64,000 nucleotides of DNA from NCBI GenBank assembly GCA_947510165.1, contig CANNSB010000007.1, positions 17,637 through 81,636 of the forward strand. Direction: 5' to 3'. Positions 52,072 to 60,038 of the stretch are shown piece after piece. The stretch is from an uncultured Clostridia bacterium. GTDB lineage: Bacteria > Bacillota > Clostridia > Oscillospirales > Ruminococcaceae. The notes beneath the pieces are model-generated. The model had not been told where the DNA came from. It worked only from the letters and a program-made list of their open reading frames with translations, and did not search any database. Position 1 is the stretch's first letter. The number at the start of each line of letters is the position of its first letter. The position numbers and the translations under genes are program-made.

Positions 52072-52741
52072 GTTGGATAGCTATTTGATTTGAGGTATAT
52101 TTTACACCTTTTTCAAATCCATCTTGATACAGTTTGTTTGTAAGGCTATATTTTGATTTAGAAACATAACTTTTACCAACAGTTATAAAAGAGTCATATT
52201 CTTTTTGAACAATCTTGTCAACCTGAATAATTAAACCCCAATTATTATCAGATACTTGAGTGTCAAACTTTTGTTTGATTCCATCAAGATATCCTTTAAT
52301 AAAAGAGTTTTTATCAGTATTATAATTCCCCTTATTTATATATCTTTTATATCTCTTTTTAAGAGGTAATAAGTAATATTTAATCTTTTCTAAAATATCA
52401 TTAAAAACAATATGGGCAATATTAACATCTTGATGATACCCATAAAAAATAATATTTTTTGATGAATTATTACGTTGATAATAATACAGAATTTTAAAAT
52501 TTTTACTAACTATATAAGCAATTATCTTAATATACCACGGGTGTCTTTTTTGATTATAAACTATATCTTTCGATATATCTTTAATAGATTTTTCTGTAGA
52601 ATAATCTACTATTTCTTGCTGATTAATATTATTTTTAATCATTAATTCTTGAGCTTTTAGCAATGCAGATTGGCTTTCTTCTAGGTTTGAATTATTCGAT
52701 GAAAGATTTAATAGCTTTTTAATTTTATCTAATGTTTTCAT
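52058..52741 (-). CDS. DUF2786-domain protein
   Basis: 227 aa. The N-terminal ~40 residues (LDKIKKLLNLSSNNSNLEES; ALLKAQELMIKNNI) match DUF2786; the rest is a basic helical domain (PWYIKIIAYIVSKNFKILYY; FYGYHQDVNIAHIVFNDILE) like the DUF7168 region that often follows. Found on many plasmids, phages and integrative elements; role unknown. In the ParAB-linked gene cluster. Confidence 0.75.
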   Translation of the reverse strand: MKTLDKIKKLLNLSSNNSNLEESQSALLKAQELMIKNNINQQEIVDYSTEKSIKDISKDIVYNQKRHPWYIKIIAYIVSKNFKILYYYQRNNSSKNIIFYGYHQDVNIAHIVFNDILEKIKYYLLPLKKRYKRYINKGNYNTDKNSFIKGYLDGIKQKFDTQVSDNNWGLIIQVDKIVQKEYDSFITVGKSYVSKSKYSLTNKLYQDGFEKGVKYTSNQIAIQQKQD

Positions 52742-52761
52742 AATTTTAACCTCATTTATAA

Positions 52762-52956
52762 TTATTCTAGTAAGGATTTTAGATAAAGTTTAAGGTTTGA
52801 AATGGGCATAAAATCATCCTTTTCTTTTTGTATTTGAACTGAAATAATATCATCAATTTCATTATGAATATTAGGTATTTTATGATGCAAACTCCTAATA
52901 ATCTCTTCCCTTTCTTCTGGAACTTTTGGGTCTAGGCTAATTGTTATTTTACTCAT
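52762..52956 (-). CDS. 64-aa protein following parB
   Basis: MSKITISLDPKVPEEREEII, then a helical C-terminus (ISVQIQKEKDDFMPISNLKL). Start overlaps the parB stop by 8 nt, so it is translationally coupled. Paralogue of the 51-aa gene at 51843-51998. Possibly a partition accessory factor (inference). Confidence 0.6.
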   Translation of the reverse strand: MSKITISLDPKVPEEREEIIRSLHHKIPNIHNEIDDIISVQIQKEKDDFMPISNLKLYLKSLLE

Positions 52957-54049
52957 CTAGTTCCTCCTGAATTATGTTAATCTGTCCTTTAAAGTTTTGA
53001 AGTTGTTTTTCTTTAGGAGGGGTATATTCTTTTAAAGCATCAATAATATATTCTTGAATTTCTTTGAAAGTTTTGTTTTCAAAATCTATATACTGGTTGA
53101 TCTTTTTAATAGGAAGTTTTATAGAGGTTATATTTTTTTCTTTCTTATCAAATACAGCCCCCGAAAGAATATATCTTGTTGTATCCTCTGTAAGTTTATC
53201 TTCTCTTGAATACTCCTTAAGTTTTAAAGCTTTGTTCATATCAATTTTATAGTTAGAAGTTTGTAAAACTGATACTAGTATAGCTTGATGTTCAGTCGAT
53301 AAAAAAGAAATATCCACAGCAGGTCTAATTTTAATATCTCCAATATCTACAAGTTCAACAAGATAGTTATTCAAATAATTTAGCCGTATATATCTTTGTA
53401 TATTACGTTTATTTAACTTCGCGACCACTGGTCGTGAAGTTAAATCTGTCTCATTATCATCATCTTTTCCATTACAAATATCTTCTATCTCTTTAATCAA
53501 ATCAGTACGTTTTCCTTGTTGTTTTATAGCATGATAATGAAGTTGTAAAGACTTTCCAATCTCACTAGGTTTCATATCTGAAAGTGATCGTTGTAAATAA
53601 TTACTTTCAGTAACGATGATACTAGCCTCGATATCGTTAACATTCTTTATAACCGTGGGTATTGTTGTAAGTCCAGCAAGTTTACCACAGTTAGTACGAT
53701 TATGACCAGAAAGTATCTCATAACAACCTTTTTCTGTAGGGTGTATCCTTGCTATAATCGGGATAATAACCCCTTGACTTTTAATACTTTCTACCATCTC
53801 TTGTTGTTTTTCTTTATCATAAAGCTTAAAAGGATGGTCTTTAAAAGGGATAAGTTTATCTATATTAATCAAATCTATATCGTTATCTATCTTAGGTTTA
53901 ATCTCTGATAATGGTTTAAATTGATCTTCTTTAGGTTCAATTTGGGGTTGAGAATCTTCTTTTTCTGCCATTTGTTTTTCTTTTTCTAATCTAGTTTTTT
54001 CCATAACCTGTTTTGTTAAATTTTTAAAATGGTCTGCATAACTCCCCAT
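52949..54049 (-). CDS. parB: ParB-family partition protein with shortened HTH
   Basis: 366 aa. N-terminal linker; ParB/sulfiredoxin domain (LIPFKDHPFKLYDKEKQQEM; ILSGHNRTNCGKLAGLTTIP; ESNYLQRSLSDMKPSEIGKS). The DNA-binding region reads DLTSRPVVAKLNKRNIQRYI, where relatives have about 13-16 more residues between KL and the QRYIRL helix, so a recognition helix seems to be missing. The same shortened form occurs in all three fragments at 44636-45170. A 27-bp palindrome (53415-53441) sits exactly at this junction. Downstream of parA with a 2-bp gap. Confidence 0.85.
   Translation of the reverse strand: MGSYADHFKNLTKQVMEKTRLEKEKQMAEKEDSQPQIEPKEDQFKPLSEIKPKIDNDIDLINIDKLIPFKDHPFKLYDKEKQQEMVESIKSQGVIIPIIARIHPTEKGCYEILSGHNRTNCGKLAGLTTIPTVIKNVNDIEASIIVTESNYLQRSLSDMKPSEIGKSLQLHYHAIKQQGKRTDLIKEIEDICNGKDDDNETDLTSRPVVAKLNKRNIQRYIRLNYLNNYLVELVDIGDIKIRPAVDISFLSTEHQAILVSVLQTSNYKIDMNKALKLKEYSREDKLTEDTTRYILSGAVFDKKEKNITSIKLPIKKINQYIDFENKTFKEIQEYIIDALKEYTPPKEKQLQNFKGQINIIQEELDE
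53415..53441. repeat. 27-bp palindrome within parB
   Basis: Same sequence as unit b at 44937-44963, with extended pairing 53411-53445. It codes LTSRPVVAKLN. May be a protein-binding site (a parS-like centromere) or a recombination/deletion scar. Confidence 0.8.
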
Positions 54050-54051
54050 AA

Positions 54052-54825
54052 TTAAACTCCCCTTTTAATATATTCTAAAACAAAATTTAGATAGGCAACA
54101 GCACCTTTACACCTTTTTCCATCTTTATATATATTTTTACCTTTACTAGCCTCTGATATCTTTACCGATAAGGGTATAAAATCATATATATGTAAGTCTT
54201 TAGAAAATACTTCATACAGCATTTTAATAAATTCTTTTGTGTTATTAGTTCGTATATTAACCTTAGTTGGGAGTATTCCATCTATAACAAGTTTAGGGTT
54301 ATACCTTCTTTTTATAGTAAGAATTTCTGATATTAAAGACTGCACCCCTTTCATACTAAAAAATTGTGGTTCAGTTGTTATTATTGCTTCATCTGAACAA
54401 CACAGAGCATTTTCAGTTAGCAAACCAACAGACGGCATACAATCAATTATGACATAGTCATACTTTTTATTAAGTTTTGATAAAACTTCATCAAGGATAA
54501 ATTCCCCACCACGTATATTAGGTAGCATCTTATCTAGCATAGAAAGTTTAGAATTACCTATAAAAAAATCCACCCCAAATTTGTTTTTAACAAAAGGAGT
54601 AGTGTTAATATCTTTTTTATCTACAATATCAAGCATTAATTGTGAGATAGAAAATGGTTGTTCATCGGGAAAGTTAACCCCTAAACTCATAGATAAATTT
54701 CCTTGGGGATCAAGGTCTATAAGGAGGACGGTATATCCCATACTCCCTAAAGCAATCCCTAGAGCATTAGTAGTGGTGGTTTTAGCCACACCACCTTTTT
54801 GATTAACAATAGAAATTATCTTCAT
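54052..54825 (-). CDS. parA: ParA-family partition ATPase
   Basis: About 257 aa from ATG 54825 (MKIISIVNQKGGVAKTTTTN), preceded by AAAGGA. Deviant Walker A KGGVAKTT (10-17), VLLIDLDPQGNLS, DYVIIDCMPSVGLLT and TTEPQFFSMKGVQSL. Soj/ParA type without N-terminal HTH. Drives segregation of the plasmid or the excised element together with ParB. Confidence 0.92.
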   Translation of the reverse strand: MKIISIVNQKGGVAKTTTTNALGIALGSMGYTVLLIDLDPQGNLSMSLGVNFPDEQPFSISQLMLDIVDKKDINTTPFVKNKFGVDFFIGNSKLSMLDKMLPNIRGGEFILDEVLSKLNKKYDYVIIDCMPSVGLLTENALCCSDEAIITTEPQFFSMKGVQSLISEILTIKRRYNPKLVIDGILPTKVNIRTNNTKEFIKMLYEVFSKDLHIYDFIPLSVKISEASKGKNIYKDGKRCKGAVAYLNFVLEYIKRGV

Positions 54826-54865
54826 AAATGTAAAATATCCTTTCATCTGAAAATGGGTATAAAAA

Positions 54866-54906
54866 AAGCCGTGATAAAAAAGATTAAATCTAATCTAACA
54901 CGGCTT
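54866..54906 (-). terminator. Terminator/attenuator upstream of parA
   Basis: AAGCCGTG/CACGGCTT arms enclosing AGATTA/TAATCT pairing, followed on the minus strand by seven T. It stops leftward transcription just before parA or attenuates parA expression. Confidence 0.65.
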
Positions 54907-54941
54907 ATATATATATTACTTAATCAATTTATTCAAGAATA

Positions 54942-54977
54942 AAAAAACAACACTAGTAAAAACTAATGTTGTTTTTT
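54942..54977. terminator. Bidirectional hairpin
   Basis: A6 and T6 flank ACAACACTAGT/ACTAATGTTGT arms (one mismatch) and an AAAA loop. Second of two terminators between the tRNA and parA. Confidence 0.6.
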
Positions 54978-55141
54978 CGTCCTTGATAGAGATAAAATGT
55001 ACTGTAAATACAAAAAACCTCTATAAAAGACATTTGTTCAATATAAAAGATAGAACTGTACGACAAATACAAAACTATTTCTATAAAGAACTTTACTTAT
55101 TTTTGATAGTCAAAAATAAACAAATTAACTTACACGGTTAA

Positions 55142-55228
55142 TGGTGCTGATGACCGGACTTGAACCGGTACGCGGTTTCCCGCACAGGATTTTAAGTCCT
55201 GGGTGCCTATCCTGTGAAACCAACCAAC
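55142..55228 (-). tRNA. tRNA-Leu (anticodon UAA), divergent
   Basis: 87 nt. Anticodon arm CAGGA-CTTAAAA-TCCTG (anticodon TAA), class II variable arm GCGG-GAAA-CCGC, T arm ACCGG-TTCAAGT-CCGGT, encoded CCA at 55144-55142. The acceptor stem has two wobble pairs and one mismatch (GTTGGTT with CATCAGC), and the D arm is atypical, so it is an element-borne, diverged tRNA rather than a normal chromosomal one. A lone tRNA upstream of parA with terminators beyond it. It may supply Leu-UUA decoding in this AT-rich element or replace a nuclease-cleaved host tRNA (inference). Confidence 0.8.
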
Positions 55229-55814
55229 ATAATTATTATAAAAAAATAATATCACAACAATGAATAATTGTCAAGTGATTTTAGTTGAAATCTACATAAT
55301 TAGAGCATACCCTAATTCCACCATCTAAGGGGGCTACCACGTAAGCAGTAGAAGTATCATTATCACTATATAACATAACGGCAATTAACCTAACCAAGAT
55401 TAATTTAGTAACAGATATTAATCGCAAAGGCGTATTGTTACAACTGCTAATTATACAGATAAAGTCTTGATAATTATTATGTAGTAGTTGCAGAAAACAA
55501 AGTAACCGAGAAAGATTAATTTGTTTATTTAGATGACTACCTTGTCAAGTAACACCAGTTACAATATAAGATTAGAAACTTTATGTAACACATATAACTT
55601 AAATTTACAGTAAAAGTTATATGGAAAAATCAATAAATAATAGATTAAAAGTAATCTATGTATGCATTATATTACATAATTAACCAATAGTCAACTTATA
55701 TTAGCTAAAAATAAATAAATATTATATAATTATTAGCCAATTAATATAATAAGCTTTAGAAACTACATTATAATCAAAATATCTTTTTACATAGATTAGT
55801 TATTGTTCTTGTTG
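55229..55814. other. Intergenic, possible replication or regulatory region
   Basis: 585 bp without a gene. The pentamer GTAAC or its complement GTTAC recurs six or more times between 55390 and 55600 but without regular spacing. Contains the presumed promoter of the tRNA. No convincing iterons. Confidence 0.35.
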
Positions 55815-55849
55815 TTGACATTTAACAAAATCCTGTATATACTGGAATA

Positions 55850-55948
55850 TATAAAGGGAACTACCGATGAACGGTTAGCCCTAAAAAATATTTTTAAGTA
55901 ATTGAATTAATTAAAAATAATCGTCTGGCTAGAGACGGTTATTTTTTT
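55850..55948 (+). ncRNA. Antisense-type RNA of module 2
   Basis: TTGACA (55815-55820), 17-nt spacer, TATACT (55838-55843). RNA from about 55850 (GGGAACTACCGATGAACGG) to the T run at 55948. Class A. Confidence 0.65.
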
Positions 55949-56001
55949 ATGGATTGTAATAATAGAAGTATTAAAACTAAAATTATTATTATGTATTCCA
56001 T
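55939..56001 (-). CDS. Type I toxin-like peptide, module 2 (class A)
   Basis: 20 aa, MEYIIIILVLILLLLQSIKK, behind AGGAGGTGATAATTT. Promoter on the minus strand: TTGACA (56092-56097), 18-nt spacer, TATAAT (56068-56073), a consensus match. Message leader starts near GGGAATTACCACAACGG. It converges on the small RNA and shares the terminator AATAATCGTCT...AGACGGTTATT. Confidence 0.7.
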   Translation of the reverse strand: MEYIIIILVLILLLLQSIKK

Positions 56002-56147
56002 AAATTATCACCTCCTATCTCTAGGAAGTAGCTAACCGTCCACCGTTGTGGTAATTCCCTTACTAGTATTATATATCTTTTTGGTGAATTTTGTCAATTG
56101 ATTTACTAGTTATTGACATTTAATAAAATCCCTTATATAATATAACA

Positions 56148-56242
56148 TATAAAGGGAACTACCGATGAACGGTTGGTCTCCCCAAAAACTTAGATTAAAA
56201 GATTAATCGTACACTTTTGTGAGAGGACGATTAATCTTTTTT
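56148..56242 (+). ncRNA. Antisense-type RNA of module 3
   Basis: Perfect promoter TTGACA (56113-56118), 17 nt, TATAAT (56136-56141). RNA from about 56148 to the T run after GATTAATC (56242). Class B. Confidence 0.65.
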
Positions 56243-56302
56243 GTTATGTAAAAATCTATCTAATAATATTAATATTACAATTAAAAAAATCAGATATTCC
56301 AT
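56231..56302 (-). CDS. Type I toxin-like peptide, module 3 (class B)
   Basis: 23 aa: MEYLIFLIVILILL then DRFLHNKKD; one membrane span and a charged tail. RBS AGGAGGTGGTTGT. Minus-strand promoter TTGACA (56395-56400), 18 nt, TATAAT (56371-56376). Stop codon lies in the shared terminator stem (GATTAATCG). Same peptide as modules 5 and 7. Confidence 0.7.
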   Translation of the reverse strand: MEYLIFLIVILILLDRFLHNKKD

Positions 56303-56450
56303 ACAACCACCTCCTTTTAACAGGAAGTGAAGACCAACCGTCCACCGTTGTGGTAATTCCCTTGTTAGCTATTATATATCTTTTTGGTGAATTTTGTCAA
56401 TTGATTTACTAGTTATTGACATTTAATAAAATCCCTTATATAATATAACA

Positions 56451-56544
56451 TATAAAGGGAACTACCGATGAACGGTTGGTCTCCCCAAAAATTTGATTAA
56501 AAGATTAATCGTTTACTTTCGAAGAGCGACGATTAGTCTTTTTT
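56451..56544 (+). ncRNA. Antisense-type RNA of module 4
   Basis: TTGACA (56416-56421), 17 nt, TATAAT (56439-56444); RNA from about 56451 to 56544. Class B left end. Confidence 0.6.
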
Positions 56545-56604
56545 GTTATGTAAAAGTCTATCTAATAATATTAATATGACAATTAAAAAAATCAGATATT
56601 CCAT
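56533..56604 (-). CDS. Type I toxin-like peptide, module 4 (hybrid, promoter lost)
   Basis: 23 aa, MEYLIFLIVILILL then DRLLHNKKD, one substitution from the other class B peptides. The RBS is kept, but beyond 56640 the leader and promoter found in the other copies are gone, and the remaining leader reads GGTTAGCC on the minus strand, the class A form. The small RNA side still has a perfect promoter. This looks like a recombinant in which the toxin is silent but the RNA is made. Confidence 0.65.
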   Translation of the reverse strand: MEYLIFLIVILILLDRLLHNKKD

Positions 56605-56654
56605 ACAACCACCTCCTTTTAACAGGAAGTGGCTAACCGCATACTGTTATTACA

Positions 56655-56690
56655 ACACCTTGATATATAGTATATCAAGGTGTGTTTTTT
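56655..56690 (+). terminator. Strong terminator
   Basis: Perfect 13-bp stem (ACACCTTGATATA, loop TAG) followed by seven T, replacing the right end of module 4. Confidence 0.8.
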
Positions 56691-56838
56691 TGTAAAATAA
56701 TGTTAGTAATATAGTTAATATATACTTTGTTTATCAATACGCTATATATTTTTTACAAACTCTTTAATCCTGATAAGTCATAGGACAAGAGTCAAAAGAA
56801 TATGTATCTAGACCATAATTCACTACATATATTTTATA

Positions 56839-59190
56839 TTATAATCCAGTTATAATAACTCCTATATTTTCGTTATCTTCATAGTAAAAATTAATTAATA
56901 CATTTATTTTTTTAAGTCTTACTTTTATTAAATTGGATAAGTCATCATAGTTTAGGAGTAGGTCTACACAATGATATGTATATATGTAATTATCTTCAAA
57001 TTTTTCACATTGTTCTATTTCGGATTTCATTTTTTCAGAAGATAAATCTTCATATTTTATATCTAAACTTTCTAGGTCAAAATAACAGTTAAGTTTATCT
57101 GCTTTATATATAAAAATATCATTATAATATTCTTTATAATATTCTTTTGAAAATAAAAGCCCCTTATATTTAAATTTGTCGTTAAATATCTTATCTTTTT
57201 CATTCAAATTACTTAGAGGATGATTAATCATATATGTATCATAATTTGATGAATCAACTTTTTCAGTATCTTGTTTTTCATAATGAGCTATATTTTTTTC
57301 GTTAATAAAATTTTTTAGTATATTAAAACACAACATATCTGATATGTAACTAGCGCTAACTTGCATAATTGTATTATCATAAAAATTATACAGTAAATTT
57401 ATTTTTTTATAATTTATATTATCTAATTTATTTAGGTTATAAAAACTACTTTTTTTTATAGAGTCTTCTAATCGATTTAAATATTCTTTTTTATTTGTAT
57501 TCATATCTTCAGTTGAAACTTCTTCTTTTTTGATTATTCTATCATAAAATTCGTCTTTAAATAAATTATAAATACTACTTATATTATTGTCACTCATTAT
57601 ATCATTGTCACTTATATTAAAATTGCTCTCGTCTAGAATAGAATATATGTCCTCTATTCTTTTTACATTATCTTCTTTCAAACCGATCTTTTCTTTTGTT
57701 ATGTCAAATAGGTTTAAAATATTTTTTATGGTGTTGTCTTCTAAATTTTTTATACCATGATCTAATATTGACTCATATGAATGAATAAGTAATAATGACA
57801 TATATCCATTAAATATAGATGGAAAATCATATAATGTAGATGAACTGGAATAATTAGAATAGTATATTCCGTTAAGCATATATTTAAATACAGTATTACT
57901 ATTTAAATTATTTGAAAAATTATATATTTTAGATATAGTATTTATATCAGTTTTTTTATTATTCATACTCATACTCATATCGATATTTATAATTTTATAA
58001 TATTTTTTAATTATATATTCAACCTTTTCTTTGAAGATATCTACTGTATCGTTATATAGTAATACGTATATTAACACAAATAGTAAATATAATATAAAAA
58101 CTTTATTGTATTGGAATTTAAAAAAATATTTTGTAAATTTATTTATATCATACTTTTCATGATTATAAAAAATATATATGTAGGCTATTTCTAACATCAT
58201 TTCCACTGAAAAATATTCTATGTTTCTGATGTTTTCCATATTTGTACTTGAAGATAGATTAGAAAAATAATCAATCAAATAATATATATCAAAATTGTTT
58301 GTATCAAAAGTACCTATAATGCTTTCTGTTAATATAAATCTGTTCTCTTCTCTTGATATTGTAATGCTGTCATCATCATTTTTTATGTATAATTTTTCTA
58401 TATTTATATCAAAAAACTCAAACAAACTTTTATAGTAATTATTTTGAACATCTCTTTTTTCAACTATTTTATCTAGTTTACAAAAATATAATATCAAAAT
58501 ATCATTTGTTAAGTATAATGAAGATAATCTTTGATTACCAGTATAAGAAATATCTTTTAAATGAAACATTAGTATATCAATGTTTTGTGAAAATTCTTTT
58601 GCATTTAGTTTGGAAACATCTAATTGGTTTTTCATTTTTGATAACCAATTTGCATATTCTTCCCTTTCTATATTTAAGTTTTCTATGTATTTTTTAGACT
58701 GTTCATAACAATACTCATCACTTGAAATGTATTTAAACAGATCTATTATCAAGGCAAAAAATATCCATATGTTTATTATTAATATAACTATAAAAGCATT
58801 CATAGAGTTTAAATTAACATTTATTATATTTATAAAAACTAAAGAAATACAAATTATTATATTTTCAAGGAAATTAAATGGTGTTACCTTTGTTTTAGTT
58901 AAAGAAATAATATCTAAGATAGAAAGACCATAGTATGTTTTATCTAGTCTTGATAGTAGTAATGAAAACATTGTGATTCCAAGCACAGATACAGTAGCTT
59001 GAACTCCTAAAAGAGAAGGCAAATTAGAATAATCAGTATTAAAAAGGTATCCATTGAATAATGTATTAGCAATATATTCTCCTTCAGCTGCAATTATAAA
59101 ACTTATTACAAAAAGTATACCTATAAATATAAGTATACTAATAATATTTATATGAGGTTTTGGTTTGATTTTCTTGTTTTTATCTGACAT
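56839..59190 (-). CDS. 783-aa multi-span membrane protein, unknown
   Basis: N-terminal part with about four membrane spans (IISILIFIGILFVISFIIAA; SLLGVQATVSVLGITMFSLL; NIIICISLVFINIINVNLNS; FIVILIINIWIFFALIIDLF), a large Asn/Asp/Tyr/Ile-rich cytoplasmic region, a further span at about 370-390 (FILYLLFVLIYVLLY), and a ~390-residue C-terminal domain. RBS AAGGAG. No family recognised. It sits alone, bracketed by three type I modules on each side, so it behaves like cargo of that cluster. An abortive-infection or other defence role is speculation. Confidence 0.7.
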   Translation of the reverse strand: MSDKNKKIKPKPHINIISILIFIGILFVISFIIAAEGEYIANTLFNGYLFNTDYSNLPSLLGVQATVSVLGITMFSLLLSRLDKTYYGLSILDIISLTKTKVTPFNFLENIIICISLVFINIINVNLNSMNAFIVILIINIWIFFALIIDLFKYISSDEYCYEQSKKYIENLNIEREEYANWLSKMKNQLDVSKLNAKEFSQNIDILMFHLKDISYTGNQRLSSLYLTNDILILYFCKLDKIVEKRDVQNNYYKSLFEFFDINIEKLYIKNDDDSITISREENRFILTESIIGTFDTNNFDIYYLIDYFSNLSSSTNMENIRNIEYFSVEMMLEIAYIYIFYNHEKYDINKFTKYFFKFQYNKVFILYLLFVLIYVLLYNDTVDIFKEKVEYIIKKYYKIINIDMSMSMNNKKTDINTISKIYNFSNNLNSNTVFKYMLNGIYYSNYSSSSTLYDFPSIFNGYMSLLLIHSYESILDHGIKNLEDNTIKNILNLFDITKEKIGLKEDNVKRIEDIYSILDESNFNISDNDIMSDNNISSIYNLFKDEFYDRIIKKEEVSTEDMNTNKKEYLNRLEDSIKKSSFYNLNKLDNINYKKINLLYNFYDNTIMQVSASYISDMLCFNILKNFINEKNIAHYEKQDTEKVDSSNYDTYMINHPLSNLNEKDKIFNDKFKYKGLLFSKEYYKEYYNDIFIYKADKLNCYFDLESLDIKYEDLSSEKMKSEIEQCEKFEDNYIYTYHCVDLLLNYDDLSNLIKVRLKKINVLINFYYEDNENIGVIITGL

Positions 59191-59267
59191 AAAATCTCCT
59201 TGTTTATGAATGATTTATTTAGTTTTATTAAGTTGACATTTAACAAAATCCTGTATATACTAAAATA

Positions 59268-59365
59268 TATAAAGGGAACTACCGATGAACGGTTGGTCTC
59301 CCCCAAAAAATACAAAATCAAAAGATTAATCGTACACTTTGGTGAGAGGACGATTAATCTTTTTT
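59268..59365 (+). ncRNA. Antisense-type RNA of module 5
   Basis: TTGACA (59233-59238), 17 nt, TATACT (59256-59261); RNA from about 59268 to 59365. Class B. Confidence 0.65.
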
Positions 59366-59425
59366 GTTATGTAAAAATCTATCTAATAATATTAATATTA
59401 CAATTAAAAAAATCAGATATTCCAT
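59354..59425 (-). CDS. Type I toxin-like peptide, module 5 (class B)
   Basis: 23 aa, same peptide as module 3. RBS AGGAGGTGG; minus-strand promoter TTGACA (59517-59522), 18 nt, TATAAT (59493-59498). Leader GGTTGGTCTCC is the exact inverted counterpart of the start of the facing RNA. Confidence 0.7.
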   Translation of the reverse strand: MEYLIFLIVILILLDRFLHNKKD

Positions 59426-59572
59426 ACAACCACCTCCTTTTAACAGGAAGTGGAGACCAACCGTCCACCGTTGTGGTAATTCCCTTACTAGTATTATATA
59501 TCTTTTTGGCGAATATTGTCAATTGATTTACTAGTTGTTGACATTTAACAAAATCCTGTATATACTGGAATA

Positions 59573-59666
59573 TATAAAAGGAACTACCGATGAACGGTTA
59601 GCCCTTAACGAATTTTTTAGTAATTAAATAAAAAATAATCGTCTTGGCTGAGACGGTTATTTTTTT
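59573..59666 (+). ncRNA. Antisense-type RNA of module 6
   Basis: TTGACA (59538-59543), 17 nt, TATACT (59561-59566); RNA from about 59573 to 59666. Class A. Confidence 0.65.
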
Positions 59667-59737
59667 ACGGACATAATTAGAAGAAGAATAAGCACTAAAA
59701 TTAATGCAAATCCAAATATAATAAGTATGTATTCCAT
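59657..59737 (-). CDS. Type I toxin-like peptide, module 6 (class A variant)
   Basis: 26 aa: MEYILIIFGFALILVLILLL then IMSVKK, six residues longer than the module 2 peptide but with the same ends. RBS AGGAGGTGATAATTT; minus-strand promoter TTGACA (59828-59833), 18 nt, TATAAT (59804-59809). Confidence 0.7.
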   Translation of the reverse strand: MEYILIIFGFALILVLILLLIMSVKK

Positions 59738-59883
59738 AAATTATCACCTCCTATCTCTAGGAAGTAGCTAACCGTCCACCGTTGTGGTAATTCCCTTACT
59801 AGTATTATATATCTTTTTGGTGAATTTTGTCAATTGATTTACTAGTTATTGACATTTAATAAAATCCCTTATATAATATAACA

Positions 59884-59978
59884 TATAAAGGGAACTACCG
59901 ATGAACGGTTGGTCTCCCCAAAAACTTAGATTAAAAGATTAATCGTACACTTTTGTGAGAGGACGATTAATCTTTTTT
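59884..59978 (+). ncRNA. Antisense-type RNA of module 7
   Basis: TTGACA (59849-59854), 17 nt, TATAAT (59872-59877); RNA from about 59884 to 59978. Class B, almost identical to module 3. Confidence 0.65.
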
Positions 59979-60038
59979 GTTATGTAAAAATCTATCTAAT
60001 AATATTAATATTACAATTAAAAAAATCAGATATTCCAT
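59967..60038 (-). CDS. Type I toxin-like peptide, module 7 (class B)
   Basis: 23 aa, same peptide as modules 3 and 5. RBS AGGAGGTGG; minus-strand promoter TTGACA (60131-60136), 18 nt, TATAAT (60107-60112). Confidence 0.7.
   Translation of the reverse strand: MEYLIFLIVILILLDRFLHNKKD

Noticed and set aside
55390-55600. Iteron-type replication origin from repeated GTAAC/GTTAC
   Set aside because: The pentamers are irregularly spaced and expected by chance at some frequency; the initiator gene is 6 kb away.
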